Origin: Clostridia bacterium
GTDB lineage: Bacteria > Bacillota_A > Clostridia > Oscillospirales > CAG-272
Length of the DNA stretch: 7,580 nt
Direction of reading: 5' to 3'
NCBI GenBank assembly: GCA_017935805.1
Contig: JAGBGV010000132.1
Span: 1-7,580 of the forward strand
Shown: in pieces, positions 1-6,858 of the stretch
Numbering within the stretch: position 1 is the stretch's first letter
Layout of the letters: every line of letters begins with the position of its first letter
Notes under the pieces: generated by a model
Databases searched by the model: none
Told to the model about the DNA's origin: nothing
What the model saw: the letters and a program-made list of their open reading frames with translations, nothing else
Position numbers and translations under genes: made by a program

Positions 1-128
1 ATAGATGTTGCACCGGAGTCGATGGCGTTTTCAAGCAGCTCCTTAACGGCAGAAGCGGGACGGTCAACAACCTCCCCTGCGGCAATAAGGTTGGCGACCT
101 CGAAACTCAGTAAATTAATCTTTCCCAT
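1..128 (-). CDS. mutL: DNA mismatch repair protein MutL, N-terminal fragment (cut by window edge)
   Basis: MutL is a GHKL-family ATPase that couples mismatch recognition by MutS to strand incision and removal. Only the first 42 codons are inside the window; the gene continues beyond base 1. The visible protein begins [20 protein letters not shown] and carries the family's strongest N-terminal signature: [12 protein letters not shown] (residues 15-26) followed by [13 protein letters not shown] (29-41). By alignment to E. coli MutL from memory, Glu30 is the general base and Asn34 the Mg-binding residue of the ATPase site. The ATG shares one base with the TAA of the hydrolase gene before it (TAATG), and no strong Shine-Dalgarno precedes it, so translation is probably coupled to the upstream gene. 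The endonuclease motif of the C-terminal half cannot be checked here. Identity is secure. Confidence 0.96.
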   Translation of the reverse strand, partial: MGKINLLSFEVANLIAAGEVVDRPASAVKELLENAIDSGATS

Positions 129-1189
129 TATTTTATAGCGTTATAAATGAAAGCGATGCCTTCATCATCCTTTGCAAATTCGTGTGTTCCGTCGAATGAA
201 CGGTATTTGAAATTATCTTTTGCACCTGCCGCGTCAAAGAAGGGAACGGTGCGTTCACATTCAGAAAGGAATGCGCGGTAGTCAAACAGGTCATCGGATT
301 CGCCCTCATCAGCAAAGAAAGGACGGGGTGCGATAAGTGATGCTACCTCTGCGTCAAGGAAACGGGATGCGTTGTCTCCCCAGATCCAGTCTTCTCTGCC
401 GTAGCGGTATCTGTCGCTGAACTGGCAAGAGGAATATGCGGCGTTGATTCGAGTGTCAACAGCAGCCATGACTGTGGTGTAGAATCCGCCATAGGAGAGG
501 CCGAGCATACCGATGTGACCTTCCTTTGCGATGCCTTCGCTGATAAAGTAGCTGAGCATTCTGCGGATGGCAAATGTCTCGATAGCCGTGATAGAGCTAC
601 CAACCTGCTTCAGGCGTGCGTCGATTCTTGCACGGCTGTATCCTTCGTCTTCAATGTCGCGAGGAGCCGGCTCAAATCTGTCAGGCCACATAAGAAGCAT
701 GGGACAAAGAACATTTGCGCCGCTGCCAAATGTAGCAGTACGGCGAACCATACCGTTGTAGTTGTTTTCTTCAAATGTTTCGGCACAGGACTCGGGATTT
801 CCGCATCCGCCGTGCTGTGTAATAATAAAGGGAAGCTCGCCTTCGTTGTTTGATTCGATATACAAGGCGTATGCCCAAAGCTCGGGAAGCACCTCGAATT
901 CCATTGCATAAGCACGACCGTTGTAGATGTCATATCTGTAGGTCTTTTTCACTGCCATGGGGGTGTCCTTCAGCGCTTCGTACTCTGTAAGAGGCCAACC
1001 AAGCATATTTGTAAAGTCACGACGGTATTCTTCGCGGTTTTGGGCTGCCTTCTCGGGATTTATGTATTCCTCACGCATTGCGTCGTAGATCTTGCGGCGA
1101 TTTTCCATTGTCTTGTAGATGCCGTCAACCAGTGCACGTCTTGCGTGGATGGTATTTTCCTTCATTATCTGCTCGGTTTCGATAAACAT
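128..1189 (-). CDS. Alpha/beta hydrolase (dienelactone hydrolase / acetylxylan esterase-like) of unknown substrate
   Basis: Predicted serine hydrolase of 353 residues, probably cytoplasmic since no signal peptide is visible. The nucleophile elbow is GLSYGG with Ser232. His336 in GTHEF near the C-terminus fits the catalytic histidine, and an acid in [13 protein letters not shown] (about 288-300) fits the third triad member. HGG at 126-128 resembles the oxyanion region. The first 80 or so residues are charged and probably helical, preceding the hydrolase core. I cannot name the substrate; esterase, peptidase or carbohydrate deacetylase are all possible. The chosen ATG has a strong GGAGG six bases upstream and sits 20 bases after the mutS stop. 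An in-frame ATG at 1228 would overlap mutS and lacks such a site. The gene lies between mutS and mutL and its stop overlaps the mutL start, so it shares their transcript, but no role in repair is implied by its motifs. Confidence 0.85.
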   Translation of the reverse strand: MFIETEQIMKENTIHARRALVDGIYKTMENRRKIYDAMREEYINPEKAAQNREEYRRDFTNMLGWPLTEYEALKDTPMAVKKTYRYDIYNGRAYAMEFEVLPELWAYALYIESNNEGELPFIITQHGGCGNPESCAETFEENNYNGMVRRTATFGSGANVLCPMLLMWPDRFEPAPRDIEDEGYSRARIDARLKQVGSSITAIETFAIRRMLSYFISEGIAKEGHIGMLGLSYGGFYTTVMAAVDTRINAAYSSCQFSDRYRYGREDWIWGDNASRFLDAEVASLIAPRPFFADEGESDDLFDYRAFLSECERTVPFFDAAGAKDNFKYRSFDGTHEFAKDDEGIAFIYNAIK

Positions 1190-1195
1190 AGTGTG

Positions 1196-1200
1196 CCTCC
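1196..1200 (-). promoter_or_regulatory. Ribosome binding site deciding the hydrolase start
   Basis: On the minus strand GGAGG is followed by CACACT and then ATG at 1189, a six-base spacer. This near-consensus site argues for initiation at 1189 rather than at the in-frame ATG at 1228, which lies inside the end of mutS. Confidence 0.85.
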
Positions 1201-1209
1201 GATTATAGG

Positions 1210-3795
1210 TTAGATTAGCTTTTTCCACTCGTAAATGAGGTTAAGCGCCTCAATAGGTGTGAGCGTATTGATGTCTGTCTTTTTAAGTGCTTCTTTTATC
1301 TCGTCTGCTGCGATGTCAGCAAAGCTGAGGTTGACCTGCATCATGTCATCCGCTGCGTCAGCAGTTTTCTTCGCAGGCTTCTTTGTGGGATTGCCCTCAA
1401 GCTCACGAAGAATATCCTTGGCGCGACGTGTGATCTCTCCGGGAACTCCGGCAAGCTGTGCAACTTCGATTCCGTAGCTGTCATCTGTGGGGCCGGGCAC
1501 GATCTTGCGGAGGAATGTGATGCTGTCACCGCGCTTCTTTGCGGCAATGTTGTAGTTGACCACTCCGCGAAGCTCACCCTCAAGGGATGTCAGCTCGTGA
1601 TAGTGGGTAGCGAACATTGTTTTTGCTCCAACCTTCTTGCCGACTGTGTATTCAGCAACAGCGCGAGCGATACTCATGCCGTCATAGGTGGATGTACTGC
1701 GACCTATTTCGTCGTACACGATAAAGCTGCGGGAGGTGGCGTTGTTCAGAATGTATGCAACCTCTTTCATCTCCAGCATGAAAGTGGACTGACCTGAAGC
1801 GAGGTCATCCGATGCGCCGACACGCGTGAACAGCTTGTCCACAATGCCGATACGTGCAGAGGATGCGGGAACGAAAGATCCGATCTGCGCCATGAGGATG
1901 ATAAGTGCTGTTTGACGCATATATGTTGATTTACCCGCCATGTTGGGACCTGTAATGAGCATAAGGCAGTTGTCGGAGGTGTTGAGATATGCGTCGTTCG
2001 GAACAAAATAAGAATCGCTTACGAACTTTTCCACCACGGGGTGGCGTCCGTTTTTGATGTCAACGATATCGCTGCCGTCAACTGTGGGGCAAACGTAGGA
2101 GTTTTGCGCCGCACATTCGCCAAGGGAGATGAACACGTCAAGCTCTGCAAGTGCCTGGGCAGTTTTGCGTATCCGTGCGGACTGTGCGTTTACCGCATCG
2201 CGGATCTCAACGAAAATATTGTATTCCAGCGCTTTTACCTTGTCGTCAGCTCCGAGAATGGTTGCTTCCATGTCCTTGAGCTCGTCAGTTATATAGCGCT
2301 CCTTGTCGGATAATGTCTGCTTTCTTATGTATCCTTCAGGCACCTGATCTGCGGCAGAACGGGGAGTTTCGATATAGTAGCCGAACACTCTGTTGTAGCC
2401 GATCTTCAGATTCTTGATGCCGGTTTTTTCGCGCTCGCTCTGTTCGACTGTCTTGAGCCATTCCTTGCCGTTTGCCATGATATAGCGGAGATTGTCAACA
2501 TCCTCGCTGTAACCGGGCTTTATGATTCCGCCTTCGCGAATGATAAATGGCGGGTTTTCGTCAATGGCGTCGTCAATGAGCTTACAAACATCTGTCAGCG
2601 GGTCAAGCTCCTCATATATCTCCGCAAGTGCACCGCTGTTTATATCACGGAGTGCATCCTTTACAGCGGGAATAACTGAAAGAGTCTGGCAGATAGCTCG
2701 AAGATCGCGGCCGCCTGCTGTACCGTAAGACACCTTTGTTATAAGTCGCTCCATGTCAAGCACCGGAGTAAGATATTCTCTCAGTTCCTCACGAAGCATG
2801 AAGCTGTCGCAAAGCTCACCTACCGCTTGTTGACGGCTTAGGATTTCCGTAACATTTGTCAGCGGATGCTCGATCCATTGCTTTAGAAGTCGCGCGCCCA
2901 TTGCGGTCTTTGTTTTATCCAGCACCCACAGAAGTGAGCCGCGCTTTTCTTTGGAGAGCATAGTCTCGCAAAGCTCCAGATTGCGACGGGTAGATACATC
3001 CATCTCGAGATACTGTGAGGATTCATACACCTTCAGCTTCTTGATGTATGAGATGTCGCTCATCTGGGTATCCTTGATGTATTTCAGTGCCGCGCCTACT
3101 GCTATAAGAGCAGATCTGGGATTGCCGGCGGTTTCTTCTGTGCCAAACTGCATTTCCACTCTGGTGAGGGCTTCATCTGTATCGAAAAATCCGATTGCTG
3201 CCTCACTGAGTATGGCGTTGAGTCTGGTTTTGATGAACTCGGAAACCTTAGGCAGATTTTTCGCCGTGCAGCTCATGATGATCTCGCGAGGAGAATAAGT
3301 GGAGAGCTCGTTGATGATGTCGTCTTCGGAGAGACGGTCTCTGAATGAGGTCGCGGCAATATATGCTGTGGATATATCAGCAAAGCACATACCAACAGAG
3401 CTTCCGTCGTAGTATATGGTTGCGAAATAGTTGTTTGTTTCTTCTTTAAGAAGGTCTGTTTCGATGAGTGTGCCGGGAGTGATGATGCGTGTTACTTCGC
3501 GGTGGACTATTCCTTTTGCGGCTTTGGGGTCCTCTACCTGCTCGCAGATGGCAACCTTATAGCCGTTTTCTATGAGCGTGCCGATATATCCCTCGCATGA
3601 GTGATAGGGTACACCGCACATTGGTGCACGCTGCTCCTCGCCGCAGTCACGTCCTGTAAGGGTTATACCGAGAACGGTGGAAGCGAGCTGGGCGTCGTCA
3701 AAGAACATCTCATAGAAGTCTCCGAGACGGTAGAAAAGGATGAAATCCGGATATTTATTTTTTATCTCAAAGTATTGCTGCATCATCGGGGTCAT
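1210..3795 (-). CDS. mutS: DNA mismatch repair ATPase MutS
   Basis: MutS binds base mismatches and small loops as a clamp and, on ATP exchange, recruits MutL. The protein has 861 residues, close to the 850-860 usual for MutS1, and is complete. Visible in order: the mismatch-reading motif GDFYEMFF with Phe27 and Glu29; connector and core/lever domains; the clamp region; the ATPase with Walker A GPNMAGKST (616-624), signature segment GASDDLASGQSTF (about 660-672), Walker B FIVYDE (Asp695, Glu696) and FATHYHEL with His731. The C-terminus ends in the usual TPIEALNLIYEWKKLI helix. QVNLSF (820-825) in the linker before it resembles a beta-clamp-binding hexapeptide. The segment after Walker B reads IGRSTSTYDG, where most MutS have IGRGTST. 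The start at 3795 is set by AAGAGGTG upstream; an in-frame GTG at 3804 lies within that site. The presence of domain I and of Phe27/Glu29 distinguishes it from MutS2. Confidence 0.98.
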   Translation of the reverse strand: MTPMMQQYFEIKNKYPDFILFYRLGDFYEMFFDDAQLASTVLGITLTGRDCGEEQRAPMCGVPYHSCEGYIGTLIENGYKVAICEQVEDPKAAKGIVHREVTRIITPGTLIETDLLKEETNNYFATIYYDGSSVGMCFADISTAYIAATSFRDRLSEDDIINELSTYSPREIIMSCTAKNLPKVSEFIKTRLNAILSEAAIGFFDTDEALTRVEMQFGTEETAGNPRSALIAVGAALKYIKDTQMSDISYIKKLKVYESSQYLEMDVSTRRNLELCETMLSKEKRGSLLWVLDKTKTAMGARLLKQWIEHPLTNVTEILSRQQAVGELCDSFMLREELREYLTPVLDMERLITKVSYGTAGGRDLRAICQTLSVIPAVKDALRDINSGALAEIYEELDPLTDVCKLIDDAIDENPPFIIREGGIIKPGYSEDVDNLRYIMANGKEWLKTVEQSEREKTGIKNLKIGYNRVFGYYIETPRSAADQVPEGYIRKQTLSDKERYITDELKDMEATILGADDKVKALEYNIFVEIRDAVNAQSARIRKTAQALAELDVFISLGECAAQNSYVCPTVDGSDIVDIKNGRHPVVEKFVSDSYFVPNDAYLNTSDNCLMLITGPNMAGKSTYMRQTALIILMAQIGSFVPASSARIGIVDKLFTRVGASDDLASGQSTFMLEMKEVAYILNNATSRSFIVYDEIGRSTSTYDGMSIARAVAEYTVGKKVGAKTMFATHYHELTSLEGELRGVVNYNIAAKKRGDSITFLRKIVPGPTDDSYGIEVAQLAGVPGEITRRAKDILRELEGNPTKKPAKKTADAADDMMQVNLSFADIAADEIKEALKKTDINTLTPIEALNLIYEWKKLI

Positions 3796-3801
3796 AAGAC
3801 A

Positions 3802-3809
3802 CACCTCTT
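3802..3809 (-). promoter_or_regulatory. Ribosome binding site deciding the mutS start
   Basis: The minus strand reads AAGAGGTG, with eight bases between the AGAGG core and the ATG at 3795. An in-frame GTG at 3804 is made of bases of this site, so it cannot also be the start that the site serves. Confidence 0.8.
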
Positions 3810-3817
3810 TTTGAAGT

Positions 3818-3829
3818 TAATTCGAATTA
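3818..3829. repeat. 12-base perfect palindrome TAATTCGAATTA upstream of mutS
   Basis: TAATTCGAATTA equals its own reverse complement. It lies 22 bases upstream of the mutS ATG and just before its ribosome binding site in transcription order. The dyad symmetry suits an operator half-site pair, but AT-rich palindromes of this size also arise by chance, and the site matches no regulator I can name. No convincing -35/-10 pair was seen around it. Confidence 0.4.
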
Positions 3830-3837
3830 TTAAGTAG

Positions 3838-3859
3838 GGTACGGCGTCCTGGACGTACC
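3838..3859. repeat. Imperfect hairpin between the YlbF-family gene and mutS
   Basis: GGTACG (3838-3843) is complementary to CGTACC (3854-3859). The 10-base loop can pair further (GTC with GAC around CTG) if three bases bulge out on one side. Flanks read GTAGGG on one side and CCGC on the other. Read on the minus strand, the stem is followed by CTACTTAATAATTCG, with no U-run, so it is not a standard intrinsic terminator for the upstream genes. A T6 run (3867-3872) follows the stem on the plus strand, seven bases away, but no plus-strand gene ends here. It may be one copy of a dispersed intergenic palindromic element or a weak attenuating or mRNA-processing structure. Confidence 0.55.
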
Positions 3860-3877
3860 GCTATGATTTTTTATCTA

Positions 3878-4288
3878 TCAATGATTGTGACCGCAGTCGC
3901 TGTGGCAGGAGCTGCAGTTGTGAGAGCAAGGACGGCTGCCGGTGATAACAAACTGAAGCTCTGCGAAGATCTCGTTTGTGAGCTCGTCGAAATTCTGCTT
4001 TGCGCCAAGGTATGCTGTGTAAACGGGGTGATTTGTAACCGCGTCGTAAAGCTCGTCAATGCGGTTCTTTACTGTTTCACGAAGCTCATCGCTTACATCG
4101 CTCTTGCCGTATGCATCTGCAAGGACGTTCTGCTGTGCGTTGTATTCAGCAATAAGAGCGTTGAGCTCGTCACAATGCTCATATTCGTCGATTGTGCGCT
4201 CGATCGCAAGGCATCTTTCGTCTGCCTTAACAAGTGTGCCAAGCTGTGCAATAAGTTCTTTCATTTCCTGTGTGAGAATCTCGTTCAT
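3878..4288 (-). CDS. YlbF/YmcA family (RicA/RicF-like) protein with Cys/His-rich tail
   Basis: Small, mostly helical cytoplasmic protein of 136 residues. The family in Bacillus includes YlbF (RicF) and YmcA (RicA), which with YaaT form a Fe-S-containing complex affecting RNase Y processing, competence, sporulation and biofilm formation. Family features seen here are the charged helical body, a HPVYTAYLGAKQNFDEL segment (about 87-103) and a C-terminal cysteine tail. The tail holds Cys121, Cys125, Cys128 and Cys132 (CX3CX2CX3C) plus four histidines (123, 129, 134, 136); Cys26 and Cys39 lie in the body. Metal or Fe-S binding by the tail is inferred. Position directly after miaB and before mutS matches ymcA in Bacillus, so orthology to RicA is plausible, yet the cysteine tail is more like YlbF; I therefore give no symbol. 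The ATG has AAAGGA nine bases upstream. Confidence 0.88.
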   Translation of the reverse strand: MNEILTQEMKELIAQLGTLVKADERCLAIERTIDEYEHCDELNALIAEYNAQQNVLADAYGKSDVSDELRETVKNRIDELYDAVTNHPVYTAYLGAKQNFDELTNEIFAELQFVITGSRPCSHNCSSCHSDCGHNH

Positions 4289-4297
4289 TTTTCTATA

Positions 4298-4303
4298 TCC
4301 TTT
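4298..4303 (-). promoter_or_regulatory. Ribosome binding site of the YlbF-family gene
   Basis: AAAGGA on the minus strand, nine bases before the ATG at 4288, within the 45-base AT-rich gap after miaB. The gap holds no hairpin or promoter that I can recognise, so the gene is probably read from the miaB transcript. Confidence 0.65.
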
Positions 4304-4333
4304 CGGTTTTTTGTGAATTATTGTTTTAATATG

Positions 4334-5743
4334 TTAAATAATCTCGCCTTCAAAAGAGTAGGTTGATACGTCTTTGATCTTCAGGTCAACAAACTGACCG
4401 ATTACGGATTTGTCTGCTGCGAAGTGGATCGGACGAACGCTGTCTCCTCTGCCGGTGAGCATTGCGGGATCATTTTTGCTTACGTCCTCTGCAAGCACCC
4501 TCATGGTTCTGCCGAGGAAACGCTCATTGCGCTCGTTTGAAATCTTGTCCTGAAGCGTAAGAAGCCGTGACATTCGCTCTGCTGACACTTCGTGGGGAAT
4601 CTGACAGTCCATTCTTGCGGCAGGTGTTCCGTTTCTCGGTGAGTAGATGAAGGAGAACACCATATCGTAGCGGACTTTTTCCATGATATCGAGCGTGCCG
4701 AGGAAGTCTTCTTCAGTCTCTCCGGGAAATCCGACTATGATATCAGAGGTTATGGAAACATCCGGTACTGCTGCCTTCAGCTTTGCGATTTTCTCAAGAT
4801 ATGCCGCTGTGTCGTACTTGCGGTTCATTTCCTTGAGTATGCGGTCAGAGCCTGACTGAATTGGCAGATGGAAATGCTTTACTATCTTTTCTTCTGTTGC
4901 CATAGCCTCGATAAGCCTGTCAGACGCGTCCTTCGGGTGGCTCGTCATGAAGCGGAGACGGAAATCTCCGTCAAGTGCGCAGATGCGGTGCATAAGCTCT
5001 GCAATATCTACGCCATCACCACCGTTGTATGAGTTTACGTTCTGACCGAGTAGGGTGATGTCCTTTGCTCCTCCTTGGATAAGCTGTTTTGCTTCTTCGA
5101 TTATTGCTTCAGCAGAACGGCTTCTCTCGCGACCGCGAACATAAGGCACTATGCAGTATGAACAGAAATTGTTGCATCCATACATGATAGACAGCCACGC
5201 CATGTGACCGGATTCGCGGGAGATCGGTAAACCTTCGTTTATTTTCCACTCATCGCTGAGGATGAAGCTGCGTTTTTCTCCTTTGAGTGCGCCGAGTACG
5301 AGTCTCGGTACCATGTGCATCGCACCCGTGTCAAATGTGAATGATACATAAGGATAACTGCGCTTGAGCTTGTCTGCACGTGCTTCCTGAGTTACCATGC
5401 ATCCGCCGACACCGATGATGAGCGCGGGGTTTCTATCCTTGATATGCTTGTACTGACCGATAATTGAGAGCGCTTTTTTTTCAGCGTGCTCACGGACTGC
5501 GCAGGTGTTGACAAGTATCAAGTCTGCGTCGTCAGGTATGAGAGTTTTTTCATATCCCATTGCCACGCACATACCACCAAGGCGCTCACTGTCAGCTTCA
5601 TTCTGCTGGCAACCGAATGTCTGGATGAAGTATTTTGGTGTGTTGCCGCTTTTTTTGTGTATTTCTGCAACGGATTCGGCATAACTCAAATGAGCTGCCA
5701 CATCTGCATCAATTATTTTCGATTTAATATAGTTTTCAGCCAT
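4334..5743 (-). CDS. miaB: tRNA (N6-isopentenyl adenosine(37)-C2)-methylthiotransferase MiaB
   Basis: MiaB is a radical SAM methylthiotransferase that converts i6A37 to ms2i6A37 in tRNAs reading UNN codons, using two [4Fe-4S] clusters and S-adenosylmethionine. The protein has 469 residues, near the family norm with a modest N-terminal extension. The N-terminal UPF0004 domain supplies the auxiliary-cluster cysteines: Cys45 in TFGCQQNEADSE, Cys81 in VNTCAVREHAE and Cys115 in GVGGCMVTQ. The radical SAM motif is YGCNNFCSYCIVPYVRGRE with Cys190, Cys194 and Cys197. The C-terminal 65 or so residues form the RNA-binding TRAM domain. All six cysteines are present, so it should be active. MtaB and RimO are related, but the NTCAVRE segment and the position before a YmcA-like gene and mutS favour MiaB. 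The start has only a weak purine-rich site (AGAGAAAAG) and lies 20 bases after the ApbE stop. Confidence 0.96.
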   Translation of the reverse strand: MAENYIKSKIIDADVAAHLSYAESVAEIHKKSGNTPKYFIQTFGCQQNEADSERLGGMCVAMGYEKTLIPDDADLILVNTCAVREHAEKKALSIIGQYKHIKDRNPALIIGVGGCMVTQEARADKLKRSYPYVSFTFDTGAMHMVPRLVLGALKGEKRSFILSDEWKINEGLPISRESGHMAWLSIMYGCNNFCSYCIVPYVRGRERSRSAEAIIEEAKQLIQGGAKDITLLGQNVNSYNGGDGVDIAELMHRICALDGDFRLRFMTSHPKDASDRLIEAMATEEKIVKHFHLPIQSGSDRILKEMNRKYDTAAYLEKIAKLKAAVPDVSITSDIIVGFPGETEEDFLGTLDIMEKVRYDMVFSFIYSPRNGTPAARMDCQIPHEVSAERMSRLLTLQDKISNERNERFLGRTMRVLAEDVSKNDPAMLTGRGDSVRPIHFAADKSVIGQFVDLKIKDVSTYSFEGEII

Positions 5744-5763
5744 TTTTGTTCTTTTCTCTGAGT

Positions 5764-6840
5764 TTATTTTCCTGCTTCTTCGAGTTTATAGCTTGCTGAG
5801 GTCAGCTGAAATGCCTTTGAATCAAGTCCGGGAGTGGTGATAACGCGTCCGTCGGTGGTAACAAACACTGCCTCAAACTTAATCTCGCCGCTGTTATACA
5901 GTTCAAGGGATTTCTCAACACCCATAACAAACAGTGCAGTGGAGAGCGCATCGGCGGAGGCACCGTTTGTGGTGTGAACTGCCACGCTTGTGATACCGCT
6001 GGCTGCGGGATAACCGGTGGACTTGTCAATAATGTGGTGATATCTTACGCCATCCTCTTCAAAGAAACGTTCGTAATCACCTGAAACGGACACAAATCCG
6101 GAGGTAAGGTACATATATCCGATCACTTTGTCAGCAGATCTGGGATCACGAATACCAATCTTGTATGTTTCATTTTTCGGCTTCTCTCCGTAAACGCCAA
6201 CATTGCCGCCAAGGGAGATTATGCCATACTTTACATCAGTTGTTTCAAGATATTCGAGAATTTCCTGTGCTGCATAACCCTTGCCGATGCCACCGAGATC
6301 TATCTTCGCCATTTTGTCCTGCTTGACGATTGTGCTGCCGCTGATCTTGAATTTGTCAGCACCGGAGTGGATTGCCGCATAGTTTATGTCAGATGATGAA
6401 GGAACAGGACCTCCGCCTGTGACGTTCCACAGCTCTGTAAGTGTTCCGATTGCATAATCGTAGGCACCGCCTGTCAGCTTTGTTACTGTGTCTGCCGCCT
6501 GGATAACGGAAATGAGTGTAGGATCCGCCTGGAGCATCATGCTGATTCCGGAGTTTAGCGCATATACCTGGCTTGCCTCGTTGTGAGAGGAAAGAATGCC
6601 GTCAAGCTCGGTGAGAATAGCGGCACATCCGTCAGCCACCTCGCGAAGATATTCGTCGGACAGCTTACCGTTTTCTCCGTCAGTAGCAAGTCTGATAGTA
6701 ACATATGTGTCCATTACAAAGTAGTCGAAATCTCTGTATTCGTTCTTGTTGCCGCATCCGCTGAAAAGAATCATGCAGGATGACAAAGCTGTGATAACAG
6801 CAAGAACGAGAGACATTTTGCGAATTATAGAGTGTTTCAT
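5764..6840 (-). CDS. FAD:protein FMN transferase (ApbE family), lipoprotein
   Basis: ApbE enzymes act outside the cytoplasmic membrane and use FAD to attach FMN covalently to a Ser/Thr of flavoproteins such as Nqr/Rnf subunits and FMN-binding-domain proteins. The 358-residue protein starts with a basic, then hydrophobic signal segment. It contains two possible lipobox cysteines: Cys22 in LSSC and Cys29 in LFSGC, the latter followed by a polar stretch and preferred. Family motifs in order are MDTYVTI (43-49), GGAYDYAIGTLTELW (124-138), IDLGGIGKGYA (180-190), ISLGGNVGVYG (208-218), IGIRDPR (228-234), SVSGDYERF (251-259), HHIIDKSTGYPA (268-279) and ADALSTALFVMG (296-307). Asp297 and Thr301 in the last are the expected Mg-binding residues. 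A GAGGTAGGA site precedes the ATG. It follows the Gx transporter gene by 18 bases. No substrate protein with an FMN-binding domain is visible in the window. Confidence 0.95.
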   Translation of the reverse strand: MKHSIIRKMSLVLAVITALSSCMILFSGCGNKNEYRDFDYFVMDTYVTIRLATDGENGKLSDEYLREVADGCAAILTELDGILSSHNEASQVYALNSGISMMLQADPTLISVIQAADTVTKLTGGAYDYAIGTLTELWNVTGGGPVPSSSDINYAAIHSGADKFKISGSTIVKQDKMAKIDLGGIGKGYAAQEILEYLETTDVKYGIISLGGNVGVYGEKPKNETYKIGIRDPRSADKVIGYMYLTSGFVSVSGDYERFFEEDGVRYHHIIDKSTGYPAASGITSVAVHTTNGASADALSTALFVMGVEKSLELYNSGEIKFEAVFVTTDGRVITTPGLDSKAFQLTSASYKLEEAGK

Positions 6841-6843
6841 ATA

Positions 6844-6852
6844 TCCTACCTC
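6844..6852 (-). promoter_or_regulatory. Ribosome binding site of the ApbE-family gene
   Basis: The minus strand shows GAGGTAGGA before the ATG at 6840. The GAGG part lies eight bases from the start codon, which supports this start over the internal Met9 that would remove the basic residues of the signal peptide. Confidence 0.75.
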
Positions 6853-6858
6853 ATATTT

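Noticed and set aside
515..933. Open frames in other frames and on the plus strand within the hydrolase gene
   Set aside because: Low-complexity, Cys/Ser-rich translations without family features, fully inside a gene with an intact catalytic triad.
1190..1228. Longer hydrolase N-terminus starting at the ATG at 1228
   Set aside because: It would overlap mutS by 19 bases and has no clear site, whereas the ATG at 1189 has GGAGG at a six-base spacing.
3796..3804. Longer mutS start at the GTG at 3804
   Set aside because: The GTG is part of the AAGAGGTG ribosome binding site, and MutS proteins usually begin close to the TPMMQQY segment that follows the ATG at 3795.
3838..3872. Intrinsic terminator after the YlbF-family gene
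   Set aside because: On the minus strand the stem is not followed by a U-run. The T6 run lies on the plus-strand side, seven bases from the stem, where no plus-strand gene ends.
3796..3877. Sigma-A promoter for mutS
   Set aside because: A TAATAAT stretch could act as a -10, but the hexamer 17 bases before it does not resemble TTGACA. A promoter elsewhere in the gap cannot be excluded.
3890..3927. CX3CX2C in the YlbF-family tail as a radical SAM motif
   Set aside because: The spacing matches by chance, but the protein is only 136 residues with no barrel and the motif is at the very C-terminus; a metal-binding tail is more likely.
3863..4366. Plus-strand open frame of 167 codons opposite the YlbF-family gene
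   Set aside because: It is antisense to a well-supported family member, has no recognisable motif and lacks a good ribosome binding site; it is a by-product of codon bias on the other strand.
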